A model generated the notes under the pieces. That model was not told the DNA's origin, searched no databases, and saw only the letters and a program-made list of their open reading frames with translations. A DNA stretch of 64,000 nucleotides from contig NZ_JACIBY010000001.1 of NCBI RefSeq assembly GCF_014195535.1, positions 62,001 through 126,000 of the forward strand, given 5' to 3'. The number at the start of each line of letters is the position of its first letter. The first letter of the stretch is position 1. Below, piece by piece: positions 27,101 through 34,761 of this stretch. A program made the translations under genes and the position numbers. Source of the stretch: Runella defluvii. Its GTDB lineage: Bacteria > Bacteroidota > Bacteroidia > Cytophagales > Spirosomataceae.

Positions 27101-27362
27101 CGAATTGTCAAACCAACGCACCGAAAATTTACAGTTGATGATTGAGTACGTTCGGATGTTGCACGCGCAGAGGGAGTTACAAATTTCGTTGGAAGACTTG
27201 CTGGCGAGTTTGGTTCACATGAACATCAATCGCCTGTTTCGGAGCCAACAGCGCTTGGTAGAATACATGGTTTTTTACCACCTCCATAAATATTACCGCA
27301 TCAACTACGGACGCAACGTATTAGCCAAAAAAACAGCCGATTCCAACGTAACAGCCCAATGA
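24186..27362 (+). CDS. lanB: Lantibiotic dehydratase, full-length LanB
   Basis: A 1058-residue class I dehydratase. It uses glutamyl-tRNA to glutamylate precursor Ser/Thr and then eliminates glutamate. The N-terminal glutamylation region spans about 1-740, starting MSTTYFSTAFVRVPLAG and including RYATRCTPFGLFGGFATL, a classic LanB block. The C-terminal elimination (SpaB_C, thiopeptide-type) domain starts near residue 757 (KFFTGSEWLYYKVYTG) and includes FFFIRYADPNVHFRLRFH and NDTYNRELERYG. Both halves are in one chain, unlike split LanBs known from some Bacteroidota clusters. An in-frame ATG at 24090 would add 32 unrelated residues right after the terminator, so 24186 is preferred. Its stop overlaps the exporter start (ATGA). 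Confidence 0.93.
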   Translation: MSTTYFSTAFVRVPLAGSEAIENIDWEKLSHQLTQPAFLEALYIASPALYEEVQKLDVTQHPDEKSKRIVYSLLKYLARYATRCTPFGLFGGFATLPITTASTAVRIDNIGTPRKVTRLDMNYLCALTQDLEKHPDIKPFLRFYPNTSLYSINGQYRYVEYRYNGGGMRVHHLSSAEQSEYLEAVLARAQKGASLYALAEMLVSEEITLQEALDYVEEVVASQLLVSELEPALTGGDFLAQIIGTLQKIAEIETSEHLAEILSLLGEVQQALLAIEQSGSDYGSAKFEKVEALLSQLPTPFDRKVLFQIDTYLPELSGQLNRGLLNKLASKIPTLLKLSPAGNPMLDEFRNRFYEKYEDEEVPFVLALDPEVGIGYPGGQAKNDISPLVEGVWVGSNQSSNQTLSIPPEHSYLLQKVAEAQLTGAYEICLKEEDLRAVEVRQPQLPLTNTAMFSVIREEGREKIVLDTFGGTTGTFLLGRFGHTDASVLALLKEISAAEDRSVPEVIFADIVHLPEARTGNVIIRPQLKKYQIPFLSKASTAPEFEIALSDLMLSVRGGTIFLRSKSLNKIIVPRLSNAHNFSSTQSLDTYHFLCALQSQHVRSGLSNFTGSFAPLFMFIPRLVLDNIVLAEAQWNFKEQHVKSMVAAFKNNNWPALKAEIEAWRAQYSVPRYICLTQFDNELYADLENQWLAETFLNEIKSLEQFNIKEFLHRADSSVVQSGRGWHTNQFVVAFDNTASYPAVSVASPALPVQNSTPTTRKFFTGSEWLYYKVYTGIKTADRLLTDVLYPLTERFKANGWTDKFFFIRYADPNVHFRLRFHLANPAHIGQVVQELHDALAPYMANKTVTSVVNDTYNRELERYGSNSIDAIEDYFHLDSDTILRFLSMIDGSEGEECRWRFGMKLTDDLLTAFGFDLKQKMEFTEKRAADFGREFGYNAGLKKQLDARYKDVEPALQELFALANPEHAFFYELSNQRTENLQLMIEYVRMLHAQRELQISLEDLLASLVHMNINRLFRSQQRLVEYMVFYHLHKYYRINYGRNVLAKKTADSNVTAQ

Positions 27363-29593
27363 AAGACTTCACAAAAACAATTTTTGGCGGTAAAATGAGC
27401 CCCTATGGATTAGTTGACCGATTTCCCCATATTCAACAAGGGGCGTCGATGGACTGTGGCCCTACTTCGTTGGCCATTATTTTTCGGCACTACGGCGTCG
27501 ATAATGTCAAGCATTTGTTTACGCAGTTGGCCGAAATCAACCAAGAAGGGACAAGTTTGTACGCCCTGCTCGAAATTGCCGAAAATTACGGTTTTAAGGC
27601 CGAAGGCTATGAGCTGGATTATGACTATTTGCAGCAAATTCAGTTGCCCTGCATTGCCCATTACGAAGGGCAGCATTTTGTGGTCATTTACGAAGCCAAC
27701 GACAATTTCGTGCGCGTTTCTGACCCTGCTTTTGGAAAAGTTCGGTATTCCAAAGAAGAGTTTACCAATAAGTGGAGCGGCATTGTACTCGAACTAAAAC
27801 CCACCGAAGCTTTTTACCAAAATGCCGAACTTGCGGAGGCTGGGAAGAAAAATAAAGAAGAAAAACGCTCCATTTTTCAACAAATTTATTGGCCCATCAT
27901 CAAAGAGAATAAGCGGGTATTGGGGGAAATCTTGTTGTTTTCGCTGTTGCTTGAGTTGGTGGGACTCGTCATGCCGCTTTTCACCCAAACCATGCTCGAC
28001 GATGTGCTGGTCAACCAAAACAAAAAATTGATGCTGGGTTTGTTGGTGGGGCTGGGGTTGGTGTTTATCGTGCAAGTTGTTCTCACTTACACGCGCAGTA
28101 TGCTCATGGTGCATTATCGGTTTCGGTTTGAGGTCGATTTTATGACCCAATTTTTCGACCGTCTTATTTCGCTCAAACAAAAATACTACGATAGCCGCAA
28201 GCGGGAAGAGTTTATGTCGCGTTTTCAGGAGGGAATCGGGATTCGTCAACTTACGAATCCGATGATTATTCAAAACTTCCTCGACATTTTCTTCATGCTT
28301 ATTTACTTCCCCGTGTTGTTTGCTTTTAGCGGGTCGTTGGGCTTGATTTCGCTGACTTGTTTTGTGGCTTACTGCGTTACCACGGTCTTTTTTATTCCTA
28401 TTGTTAAAAACCTTCGCTCGAAAGTCTATCATAAAAATCAGGCGTCGTTGGGCGGTTTTTTGGATACGTTGTTGGGGATTAAAACCGTCAAACTGTTGTC
28501 GCTCGAAAAATATAAATTGGTAAAATGGAAACACCTTCACCGCGAGTCCATCAACTCGGTGATGCAAGACGAGCAAAAGCAGATTCTTATCAACTCCCTT
28601 CAGCGACTTATTTTTATTTTTAGCCAAATCGCGGTGTTTTGGGTGGGCGCTTATCAGGTGTTTACGGGCCAACTGAGCATTGGGCAATACATGGCGTTTT
28701 CGTCTATTTTTATGACGCTGATGAACTCCGTCAATAGCGTAAGTACACTTTGGATGATGATGACGCAGTTGACGGTGAGTTTTGAAAAAGTCAACGAAAT
28801 TTTCTTAGAAGAGCGCGAAACGAGCAATTACCAAGAACAAATCAATGCCTGTTCGAGCAAAGTTGTGAAGTTTGAAAATGTATCGTTTCGGTATAGTCAA
28901 CGCGAAGAAAAATACCAATTGCGTAACATTAACTGTGAAATCAAAAAAGGAGAGCGCATTGGTATTGTAGGGCGAAATGGCGCGGGGAAATCAACTTTTG
29001 TGAAGCTTCTTGTGGGTCTTTACCCCGAATACGAAGGAAAAATACGTTTTGACGGTGTTGAGCTTCGTGAAATCAACCCCAAAGTGCTGCGTAGCCACAT
29101 ACACATGTTTCCGCAGGATACGTATATTTTTAACGATACCATCAAAGAAAACATCCGCTGTGCCAACCTCGCTGCTTCCACGGAAGATGTCGTTGAGGCG
29201 GCCAAGCTGGCCGATTTGCACAATTTTGTCAAAGGCAATCACCTCGGGTACAACCAAATGGTGGGCAATTTTGGCGGAAACCTTTCGGGCGGACAAGTCC
29301 TCAAAATTGGTTTTGCCCGCTTGTTTATTTGCCCCGATCCCGACATTATTATTTTGGACGAGGCGAGTAGTGCCTTAGACGTAGAAACCGAACGGACGAT
29401 TTTGGAAAATATCTATAAACGTTTTGAGGGTAAAACCATCATTTCGATTGCGCACCGCCTGCATACACTCAAAAAAGCTGACCGCATTTTGGTATTTGAC
29501 GATGGAATGATTTCCGAACAAGGCAAGCACGAAGACCTCCTATCGCAGCGCGGCATTTACTATGATTTTATGAAAACGTACATTGATTACTAA
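27359..29593 (+). CDS. lanT: C39-peptidase ABC exporter (LanT type)
   Basis: A 744-residue bacteriocin-type peptidase/permease/ATPase. The N-terminal C39 domain (1-145) has the oxyanion glutamine in HIQQGASMDCGPTSL (Q26/Q27), the catalytic C33, H106 in EGQHFVVIYE and D122 in VSDPAFG, so it should be active and cut after the GG leaders. Membrane helices fill about 175-450. The ATPase has Walker A GRNGAGKST (538-546), signature LSGGQ and Walker B IIILDEASSALD. It overlaps lanB by 4 bp, so translation is coupled. It would act in the inner membrane with the HlyD-type protein and an outer-membrane channel encoded elsewhere. Confidence 0.95.
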   Translation: MKDFTKTIFGGKMSPYGLVDRFPHIQQGASMDCGPTSLAIIFRHYGVDNVKHLFTQLAEINQEGTSLYALLEIAENYGFKAEGYELDYDYLQQIQLPCIAHYEGQHFVVIYEANDNFVRVSDPAFGKVRYSKEEFTNKWSGIVLELKPTEAFYQNAELAEAGKKNKEEKRSIFQQIYWPIIKENKRVLGEILLFSLLLELVGLVMPLFTQTMLDDVLVNQNKKLMLGLLVGLGLVFIVQVVLTYTRSMLMVHYRFRFEVDFMTQFFDRLISLKQKYYDSRKREEFMSRFQEGIGIRQLTNPMIIQNFLDIFFMLIYFPVLFAFSGSLGLISLTCFVAYCVTTVFFIPIVKNLRSKVYHKNQASLGGFLDTLLGIKTVKLLSLEKYKLVKWKHLHRESINSVMQDEQKQILINSLQRLIFIFSQIAVFWVGAYQVFTGQLSIGQYMAFSSIFMTLMNSVNSVSTLWMMMTQLTVSFEKVNEIFLEERETSNYQEQINACSSKVVKFENVSFRYSQREEKYQLRNINCEIKKGERIGIVGRNGAGKSTFVKLLVGLYPEYEGKIRFDGVELREINPKVLRSHIHMFPQDTYIFNDTIKENIRCANLAASTEDVVEAAKLADLHNFVKGNHLGYNQMVGNFGGNLSGGQVLKIGFARLFICPDPDIIILDEASSALDVETERTILENIYKRFEGKTIISIAHRLHTLKKADRILVFDDGMISEQGKHEDLLSQRGIYYDFMKTYIDY

Positions 29594-29594
29594 C

Positions 29595-29887
29595 ACGCGT
29601 CAGACGATAGTCAGACGCAAAAAGAAAAGTTGTCAGACCGAATAGAGCAAACAACAACCGTCTGACTACCGTCTGACGGCCAGCACGCGTCAGACGATAG
29701 TCAGACGCAAAAACAAAAAGTTGTCAGACCGAACAGAGAGCAAACAACGACCGTCTGACGGCCAGTACGCGTCAGACGATAGTCAGACGCAAAAAGAAAA
29801 AGTTGTCAGACCGAACAGAGAGCAAACAGCGACCGTCTGACTATCGTCTGACGGCTAGTACGCGTCAGACGATAGTCAGACGCAAAG
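29595..29887. repeat. Palindromic tandem repeat between lanT and hlyD
   Basis: Three full units (starting 29595, 29685 and 29767; lengths 90, 82 and 93) and a partial fourth at 29860. Each begins ACGCGTCAGACGATAGTCAG and ends with the inverse, CGTCTGACTATCGTCTGACG or a shorter form. The 20-nt element at 29770-29789 is the exact reverse complement of 29834-29853, which also pairs with 29863-29882. GTCAGAC/GTCTGAC recurs throughout, so the whole 293 bp can fold into stacked hairpins. There is no open reading frame and no unique spacers. Confidence 0.92.
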
Positions 29888-29919
29888 CAACCAAAATGTA
29901 TTATAAACCTCAATGAGCC

Positions 29920-31194
29920 ATGAATAATCCAGCATTCCAAGACCTTCAAGCCACGCAATACGAAGATTTGTACCACGTTGACGACGCGCCTGTGGCCGAT
30001 TTGCGCATCAAAGCGCTCAGCCGAATGGGGTGGTGGGCGGTTATTTTTGCCCTGACGGGCATGTTGGCAGGCGCACTGATTATTTTGCCCGATACCATCC
30101 AAACCCCGTTTGTGCTAAAATCAGAAGTGACCGAAGACATTTATCGTTTTCCATCGGCGGTTTATGTAGAGCGGGTACACGTTCATAACGGTCAGCAAGT
30201 AAAGGCAGGCGATACGATTCTTGAAATCAGCGCTCCCGACATTGCCGCATTGACGGCAGACCTGACTTCTGCCCAAGCCAATTTGAAAAGTTTTGAGCAG
30301 TTTAAAGCGGTGGCAACGCAAAATGAACGGCAGATTATCGAAGTCAACATTCAACGGATTCGAGAAGAAATTGCGTTAAAAAAATCACAGCTTGCCATTG
30401 CCGAACAAAAATGGGCGTCGGAATCGCAAAAACTAGCCCACGAAGCGCAAGAAGCGAAACGCCTTTTTGTAGTAAATCAGGAATTATACAAAAACGGAGA
30501 TGTGAGTAAAAACGAACTTAATCAGCACGAAACGAATGCCTTGCGTTCCAAAAATGCGCAAGAAATTGCTTACCAAAGTTATTTGGAAAGCCGTAACCTA
30601 CTCCAGCGCGACATCGCTTCTAAAGAGTTGGAAATAACTGGTTTAGAAAAACAAATTGCCAAAAATAGCAACGACCATCTGCTCGAAGGTGATCGCCTCA
30701 AAGGAAGTTATTCGTCGGTGCAGCAGCGTTTGAAGGGAACTTACGGAGTTTTTGAAACGACAGCCGACAATCATTTGCTCTTAAAAGCCAAGCACAACGG
30801 TACGGTCTCGTTTGTGTTTGAAGGGGATAAAGAAGTAGCTCCAAGTACTATTTTGCTCAAAATGATTTATGAAGACGCTCCTTTGTACGCTTATACGCAG
30901 GTCAATTCGTCGCAAATTGGCAAAGTAAAAGTGGGACAAGAAGTGGTAATGAAGCTGGATGCCTATCCCGTGTACGAATGGGGCGGAGCAACGGGTATGG
31001 TATCAGAGGTATCGCTGACGCCTAACGAAAAGGGAATGTTCAACGTGCGGGTACAAGTCGAAGACTTACAAAAACTGCGCGGCCGCCTCAACATTGGTAT
31101 GCTAGGTAAAGCCAATATCGTTACGGATGAACGTACGATTTTTGGGTACTTGTTCCGCAAGTTTCAAAAAACAACGTCCGCGTTAGTTGAGTAG
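29920..31194 (+). CDS. HlyD-family periplasmic adaptor of the exporter
   Basis: A 424-residue membrane fusion protein. After a cytoplasmic start comes one membrane helix (about 45-65, WAVIFALTGMLAGALIIL), a first biotinyl-lipoyl half (RVHVHNGQQVKAGDTILEIS), a long coiled-coil hairpin (about 110-265), the second lipoyl half (LLLKAKHNGTVSFVFEGDKE) and a beta-barrel end. It should bridge the C39 ABC exporter to a TolC-type outer-membrane channel, which is not in this window. It lies 326 bp after lanT, separated by the palindromic repeat, so its expression level may be set separately. Confidence 0.92.
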   Translation: MNNPAFQDLQATQYEDLYHVDDAPVADLRIKALSRMGWWAVIFALTGMLAGALIILPDTIQTPFVLKSEVTEDIYRFPSAVYVERVHVHNGQQVKAGDTILEISAPDIAALTADLTSAQANLKSFEQFKAVATQNERQIIEVNIQRIREEIALKKSQLAIAEQKWASESQKLAHEAQEAKRLFVVNQELYKNGDVSKNELNQHETNALRSKNAQEIAYQSYLESRNLLQRDIASKELEITGLEKQIAKNSNDHLLEGDRLKGSYSSVQQRLKGTYGVFETTADNHLLLKAKHNGTVSFVFEGDKEVAPSTILLKMIYEDAPLYAYTQVNSSQIGKVKVGQEVVMKLDAYPVYEWGGATGMVSEVSLTPNEKGMFNVRVQVEDLQKLRGRLNIGMLGKANIVTDERTIFGYLFRKFQKTTSALVE

Positions 31195-31233
31195 GTATTT
31201 TAGAGAAGTTAGCCACCTTACTCAAAAAAATGT

Positions 31234-31241
31234 TACTTTTG
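31234..31241 (+). promoter_or_regulatory. Candidate -7 box for MazG-like gene
   Basis: TACTTTTG fits TAnnTTTG and lies 34 bp before the start codon at 31276. No good TTG -33 element was seen at the usual distance. Confidence 0.4.
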
Positions 31242-31275
31242 GGCAACGTTAGTCACCAACACACTCGTCCCAAGC

Positions 31276-31740
31276 ATGGAAAAATTAGACTGTCTCAATC
31301 AAGTCGCTGAGTTTCACCGTACCTTCAAACATCCTATTCTCTCTACTCCCCAAATTCCTTCTGAAGACCGCTGTAAATTGCGCGTTGCACTTATCGCCGA
31401 AGAGTTAAAAGAATTGGAAGTAGCTATTTTAGAAAAGGATATTTTTGGGGTGGCCGACGCACTTGCCGATATTCAGTATGTATTATCGGGAGCAGTTCTT
31501 GAATTTGGTTTGGGAGAACAGTTCAAAGCATTGTTTGACGAAGTTCAGCGCTCCAATATGAGCAAAGCTTGCAACACCGAGGAAGAAGCCCAAGCAACCG
31601 TAAAACACTTCCAAGACAAAGGCACGGAATGTTATTATGTCGAAGATGCAGGGAAGTATTTGGTGTACCGTACCGCCGATAACAAAACGCTCAAATCTAT
31701 TTTTTATTCACCTGCCGATTTGGAAGGTGTCTTAAAATAA
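31276..31740 (+). CDS. MazG/HisE-like nucleoside triphosphate pyrophosphohydrolase
   Basis: A 154-residue all-alpha NTP pyrophosphohydrolase of the MazG/PRA-PH superfamily. The Mg-binding motif is visible as EELKELEVAILEKD followed by VADALADIQYVLSG, i.e. ExxE with a later ExxD-like DxxD. Such enzymes hydrolyse (d)NTPs or related nucleotides to monophosphate and pyrophosphate. The C-terminal part (about 100-154, EAQATVKHFQDKGTECYYVE) is an appended segment typical of Bacteroidota members. It stands alone after the lanthipeptide cluster and ends at a convergent terminator. Exact substrate unknown. Confidence 0.82.
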   Translation: MEKLDCLNQVAEFHRTFKHPILSTPQIPSEDRCKLRVALIAEELKELEVAILEKDIFGVADALADIQYVLSGAVLEFGLGEQFKALFDEVQRSNMSKACNTEEEAQATVKHFQDKGTECYYVEDAGKYLVYRTADNKTLKSIFYSPADLEGVLK

Positions 31741-31825
31741 TAAATTATGTCGTTTAAGAAACTTGTTTGGCATGGAGTTTGATGTCAAATTAAGTATAAT
31801 AATAGAGTAGGGTAATTTGGCATTA

Positions 31826-31848
31826 GCCCCGTTCCATTGGAGCGGGGC
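31826..31848. terminator. Convergent terminator hairpin
   Basis: GCCCCGTTCC, ATT, GGAGCGGGGC: a 10-bp stem with one G-U pair and a 3-nt loop between the convergent MazG-like and M14 genes. Confidence 0.75.
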
Positions 31849-31870
31849 CATGTTTTGTTATAGGGGGTAA

Positions 31871-34606
31871 CTAATTCTTCTTAATCAATTTAAGGGTGCG
31901 CCGCCGACTAGGGAATTGTACTTGCAGTAAATAACTCCCTTCGGCCAAATGCGAAGTCGCAATTTCAAGTTCAGAAAGGCCATCGAGTGTAGCATTTTGG
32001 TAGATAGTGCGGCCATCAACACCATACAGTATAAGTTCCTTTACAGGCTCAGGGGCATGATTCCAGTTCACTTTTAAAGTATGTTGGAAAGGGTTTGGAA
32101 ATGCTTTTATGTCTTCGTCGGTGCTTATATCCAATGCTTCCGCAGCCAAGCGTGTCGTAGCCGAATGGCAAGGAGTGCTCTGTGAAGGCCCCGTTCCCGT
32201 GGGCGTAAAACTGCTGCTGTTGGTCACCACAATTTTATCAATGCGTATGCCATCTTCGCGCATCCAGATGTTGAGCACGTTGTAGCCCGGAGTAGTGACA
32301 TTGGCCGTAACCCGAACGGCACTAACGGCTCCTACCCACGTCCACGCTGTGCCTCCGTTGTTATTGATACCATTGGTAAAGTTAGAAGAAACAGAAACCC
32401 CGTTGAGACCTACATAAAATGCGTCGTCGGAGGTGGTACTTGACCCTGCTGACATCCGAACCCAAACATAATATGTGCCGGGCGTGCTGATATTGAGTAC
32501 GTAGTCGAGGCGAGGGCCGTTTAGACTTGTGCCTGTGTTTACACCAGTCCCCGTTACGCGCATAGCTACGCCGCCCGAAGCACTTGAGTTGGAAAACGAC
32601 GACCAAGAACGTGAAGCTGCCGAACCCGTTCCTGCGGCAGCCGTGTTGTAATTTTCAGCTTCAACGGTTACAATACCCCCTGCGTCAGAATAACATTGGG
32701 CAGGAAAACAAGTACTAGAAGCACTTGTACTGCCTGGACAGTAAGTTTGGAAGGTAGAGGTTGCGGCTGTGCTTGAGAGCGAAGGGCAATTGGCCTTGAC
32801 GCTGTATTCGTAGGTCGTAAATGACGTTAATCCCGCTAGAGCACTGGAAAGATTGGTCGAAGTTGAACTTTGCCAAGTACTGCTTCCCGTGGGGCGATAA
32901 TCGAAGGTATAAGAAGAGGCACCACTGACACTTGCCCACGAAACGGTTGCGGTAGAACTACTAAGGTTCGTAACCGTTACACTGGCGGGCGTGGGGCAGC
33001 TAGGTGTGTTGTAGGTTTTGGTAACGGTTTGTTGCTGAACGTGCATTCCGTTATCAACACTGATGGTAAAAGTAATGGCTGTGCCTAGTGGCGTGGCGGA
33101 ATCTATGGTAAAGCCAATGCCATCATTGAGGGTTTGTAAAAATCCAACGGTAGCGTTTGTATAGGTTTTAGGGGCAGCTACCGAGGTAACATAGGGACTC
33201 GTTGACGATATACTAACGGTATAACTCGCATTTTTGAGGCTAAAGTTTTTGAACGCATACTGAAGGGTACTATTGGTACTGGCAAAAGTAGCGGGGCCAT
33301 TGTCGGTAGCAGTAGCATAGAAGGTTGAAACACGCAAAATTTTCTTGTTCATATCAATAGTGCTATTGCACAACGGAACTATGCGCGTAGAGGCAGGCCA
33401 AAATCCGTCAGACGAACTTCCTACTTCTGGGGTAAATCCAAACATTTTCACTTTACTTGTTTGTTGGCCATATTCCCAGTCGGGGGCGGTGCCGTTGGCC
33501 GTATAACCCACCGTTTGGTAGGCATTGCCTGCTACAAAGCCATTTTCTTGGGTGAAATAGGTGCTAATTTGCTGAAAAAGCGCTTGTTCGGGATTATTGT
33601 TGGGGTTGAGGCTCTCAAAAGGGTAGATTAAATAATTGCCATATGAGTGAAAATTGATGGTAGTAACAAACGGATGTTGTTGGCAAAACAGGTTGACGGC
33701 ATTGGTTTCTGGTTCCGAAAAAGCGGCGGTACCTCGGTAGGTATCGGAGGTTTGGGTGGGAGAGGAGCCCGTATTGTTTAGCGCATAATTGTAGCCGTAA
33801 TTGCGGTTTAGGTCAACTCCGTACGAGCCCCCTGAATTGAGCCGACGGTTTTTGCGCCACATTCCCCCGCCGTTGGGGTTGGTGGTTTGGTTATAGACGT
33901 AGCCGTCGGGATTGAGGCAAGGCAAAATGTAGAGTTCTGAGCTGTTGAGTAACGTCTTGACTTCGGGGTCAGTATTGTAATTTTCAAGTAAGTGCCACAT
34001 AAAAAATACGAGCTGGGTAAGGCTCATAGGTTCACGGGCATGGTGGAGGGCATTCATCATGAGTTCAGGCTCGTTTTCATCTACGTCGGGGTTGTCACTG
34101 ATTTTGACCATATAAATGGGGCGGCTCTGCACAGAACTTCCTATCGAAACTTTGGAGGAAATCAGGTTAGGGTAGAGTGCTCGCATGTTGTCAAGAATAG
34201 CCTCTAACTGTTGAAAAGTGTAAAAACCACCCATACTTCCCGTACCAAAGTTAGCGGGAGTTGGTACGGCACTTGTTCGGGCCATTTGACCTATCTTGCG
34301 GTTTTGTTCATCCATTTTAAGATTGAAAGCTTGATACGATTTTTCAAGGTCTTCAATCAAGTAGTTTACTTTTATTCCATGTTTGCGAAAGACCCGTAGG
34401 TCGTTATCGGAGATTTCGGCCACTAACGTTTTTTTGTCAAAACTAAAGTGGTCAATTTCTAGGCCATCGTTAAACAACTTTTCCAATTGATAAGGGTCAA
34501 TGTTGACCTGTATGCGGTGAAATTTAAGGCGATTTTGCCCAAAAGAAGTGCAGAAAGCTGCTAATAGCAGCATGGCGGAGCATAAAAATGGTTTCATAAC
34601 GGACAC
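31871..34606 (-). CDS. Secreted M14 zinc carboxypeptidase with FN3, CBM and T9SS tail
   Basis: A 911-residue secreted protease. Signal peptide (start at M1 or M4, MKPFLCSAMLLLAAFCTSFG), an N-terminal pro-region (about 25-115), then an M14 carboxypeptidase domain with zinc ligands in NALHHAREP (H189, E192), a third histidine in TINFHSYGNYLIYPFE and the catalytic glutamate in GFTPEVGSS. A fibronectin type III domain (about 545-625), a carbohydrate-binding-like domain starting near GGIVTVEAENYNTAAAG, and a C-terminal T9SS type A sorting domain (AFPNPFQHTLKVNW to the end, KLIKKN) follow. It should be exported by the T9SS and digest peptides at the surface or outside. Confidence 0.92.
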   Translation of the reverse strand: MSVMKPFLCSAMLLLAAFCTSFGQNRLKFHRIQVNIDPYQLEKLFNDGLEIDHFSFDKKTLVAEISDNDLRVFRKHGIKVNYLIEDLEKSYQAFNLKMDEQNRKIGQMARTSAVPTPANFGTGSMGGFYTFQQLEAILDNMRALYPNLISSKVSIGSSVQSRPIYMVKISDNPDVDENEPELMMNALHHAREPMSLTQLVFFMWHLLENYNTDPEVKTLLNSSELYILPCLNPDGYVYNQTTNPNGGGMWRKNRRLNSGGSYGVDLNRNYGYNYALNNTGSSPTQTSDTYRGTAAFSEPETNAVNLFCQQHPFVTTINFHSYGNYLIYPFESLNPNNNPEQALFQQISTYFTQENGFVAGNAYQTVGYTANGTAPDWEYGQQTSKVKMFGFTPEVGSSSDGFWPASTRIVPLCNSTIDMNKKILRVSTFYATATDNGPATFASTNSTLQYAFKNFSLKNASYTVSISSTSPYVTSVAAPKTYTNATVGFLQTLNDGIGFTIDSATPLGTAITFTISVDNGMHVQQQTVTKTYNTPSCPTPASVTVTNLSSSTATVSWASVSGASSYTFDYRPTGSSTWQSSTSTNLSSALAGLTSFTTYEYSVKANCPSLSSTAATSTFQTYCPGSTSASSTCFPAQCYSDAGGIVTVEAENYNTAAAGTGSAASRSWSSFSNSSASGGVAMRVTGTGVNTGTSLNGPRLDYVLNISTPGTYYVWVRMSAGSSTTSDDAFYVGLNGVSVSSNFTNGINNNGGTAWTWVGAVSAVRVTANVTTPGYNVLNIWMREDGIRIDKIVVTNSSSFTPTGTGPSQSTPCHSATTRLAAEALDISTDEDIKAFPNPFQHTLKVNWNHAPEPVKELILYGVDGRTIYQNATLDGLSELEIATSHLAEGSYLLQVQFPSRRRTLKLIKKN

Positions 34607-34691
34607 GATATTTGGTTTATAACGTTGTAAAAAACGATGATAATGTTGTCATAAAAAATGACTTTTCCAAATACATATTCATGTAAAATAA

Positions 34692-34719
34692 AAAAGGCCG
34701 AACCTGTGTTCGACCTTTT
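34692..34719 (-). terminator. Terminator of ald
   Basis: Arms 34692-34703 and 34708-34719 form a 12-bp stem with one mismatch and a 4-nt loop. On the minus strand it is followed by a T-rich run, as expected downstream of the alanine dehydrogenase stop. Confidence 0.75.
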
Positions 34720-34761
34720 CAGACATCAATCTCAATTTATAAAAAATTAACCCACCAGTTC

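Noticed and set aside
27794-28687. Long minus-strand open frame opposite lanT
   Set aside because: It is a shadow of the exporter gene with biased composition (many H, Q, N) and no domain; the same applies to the long frames opposite DUF885 (55000-55662).
29595-29887. CRISPR array
   Set aside because: Units are 82-93 bp, internally palindromic, and have no unique spacers; no cas genes are near.
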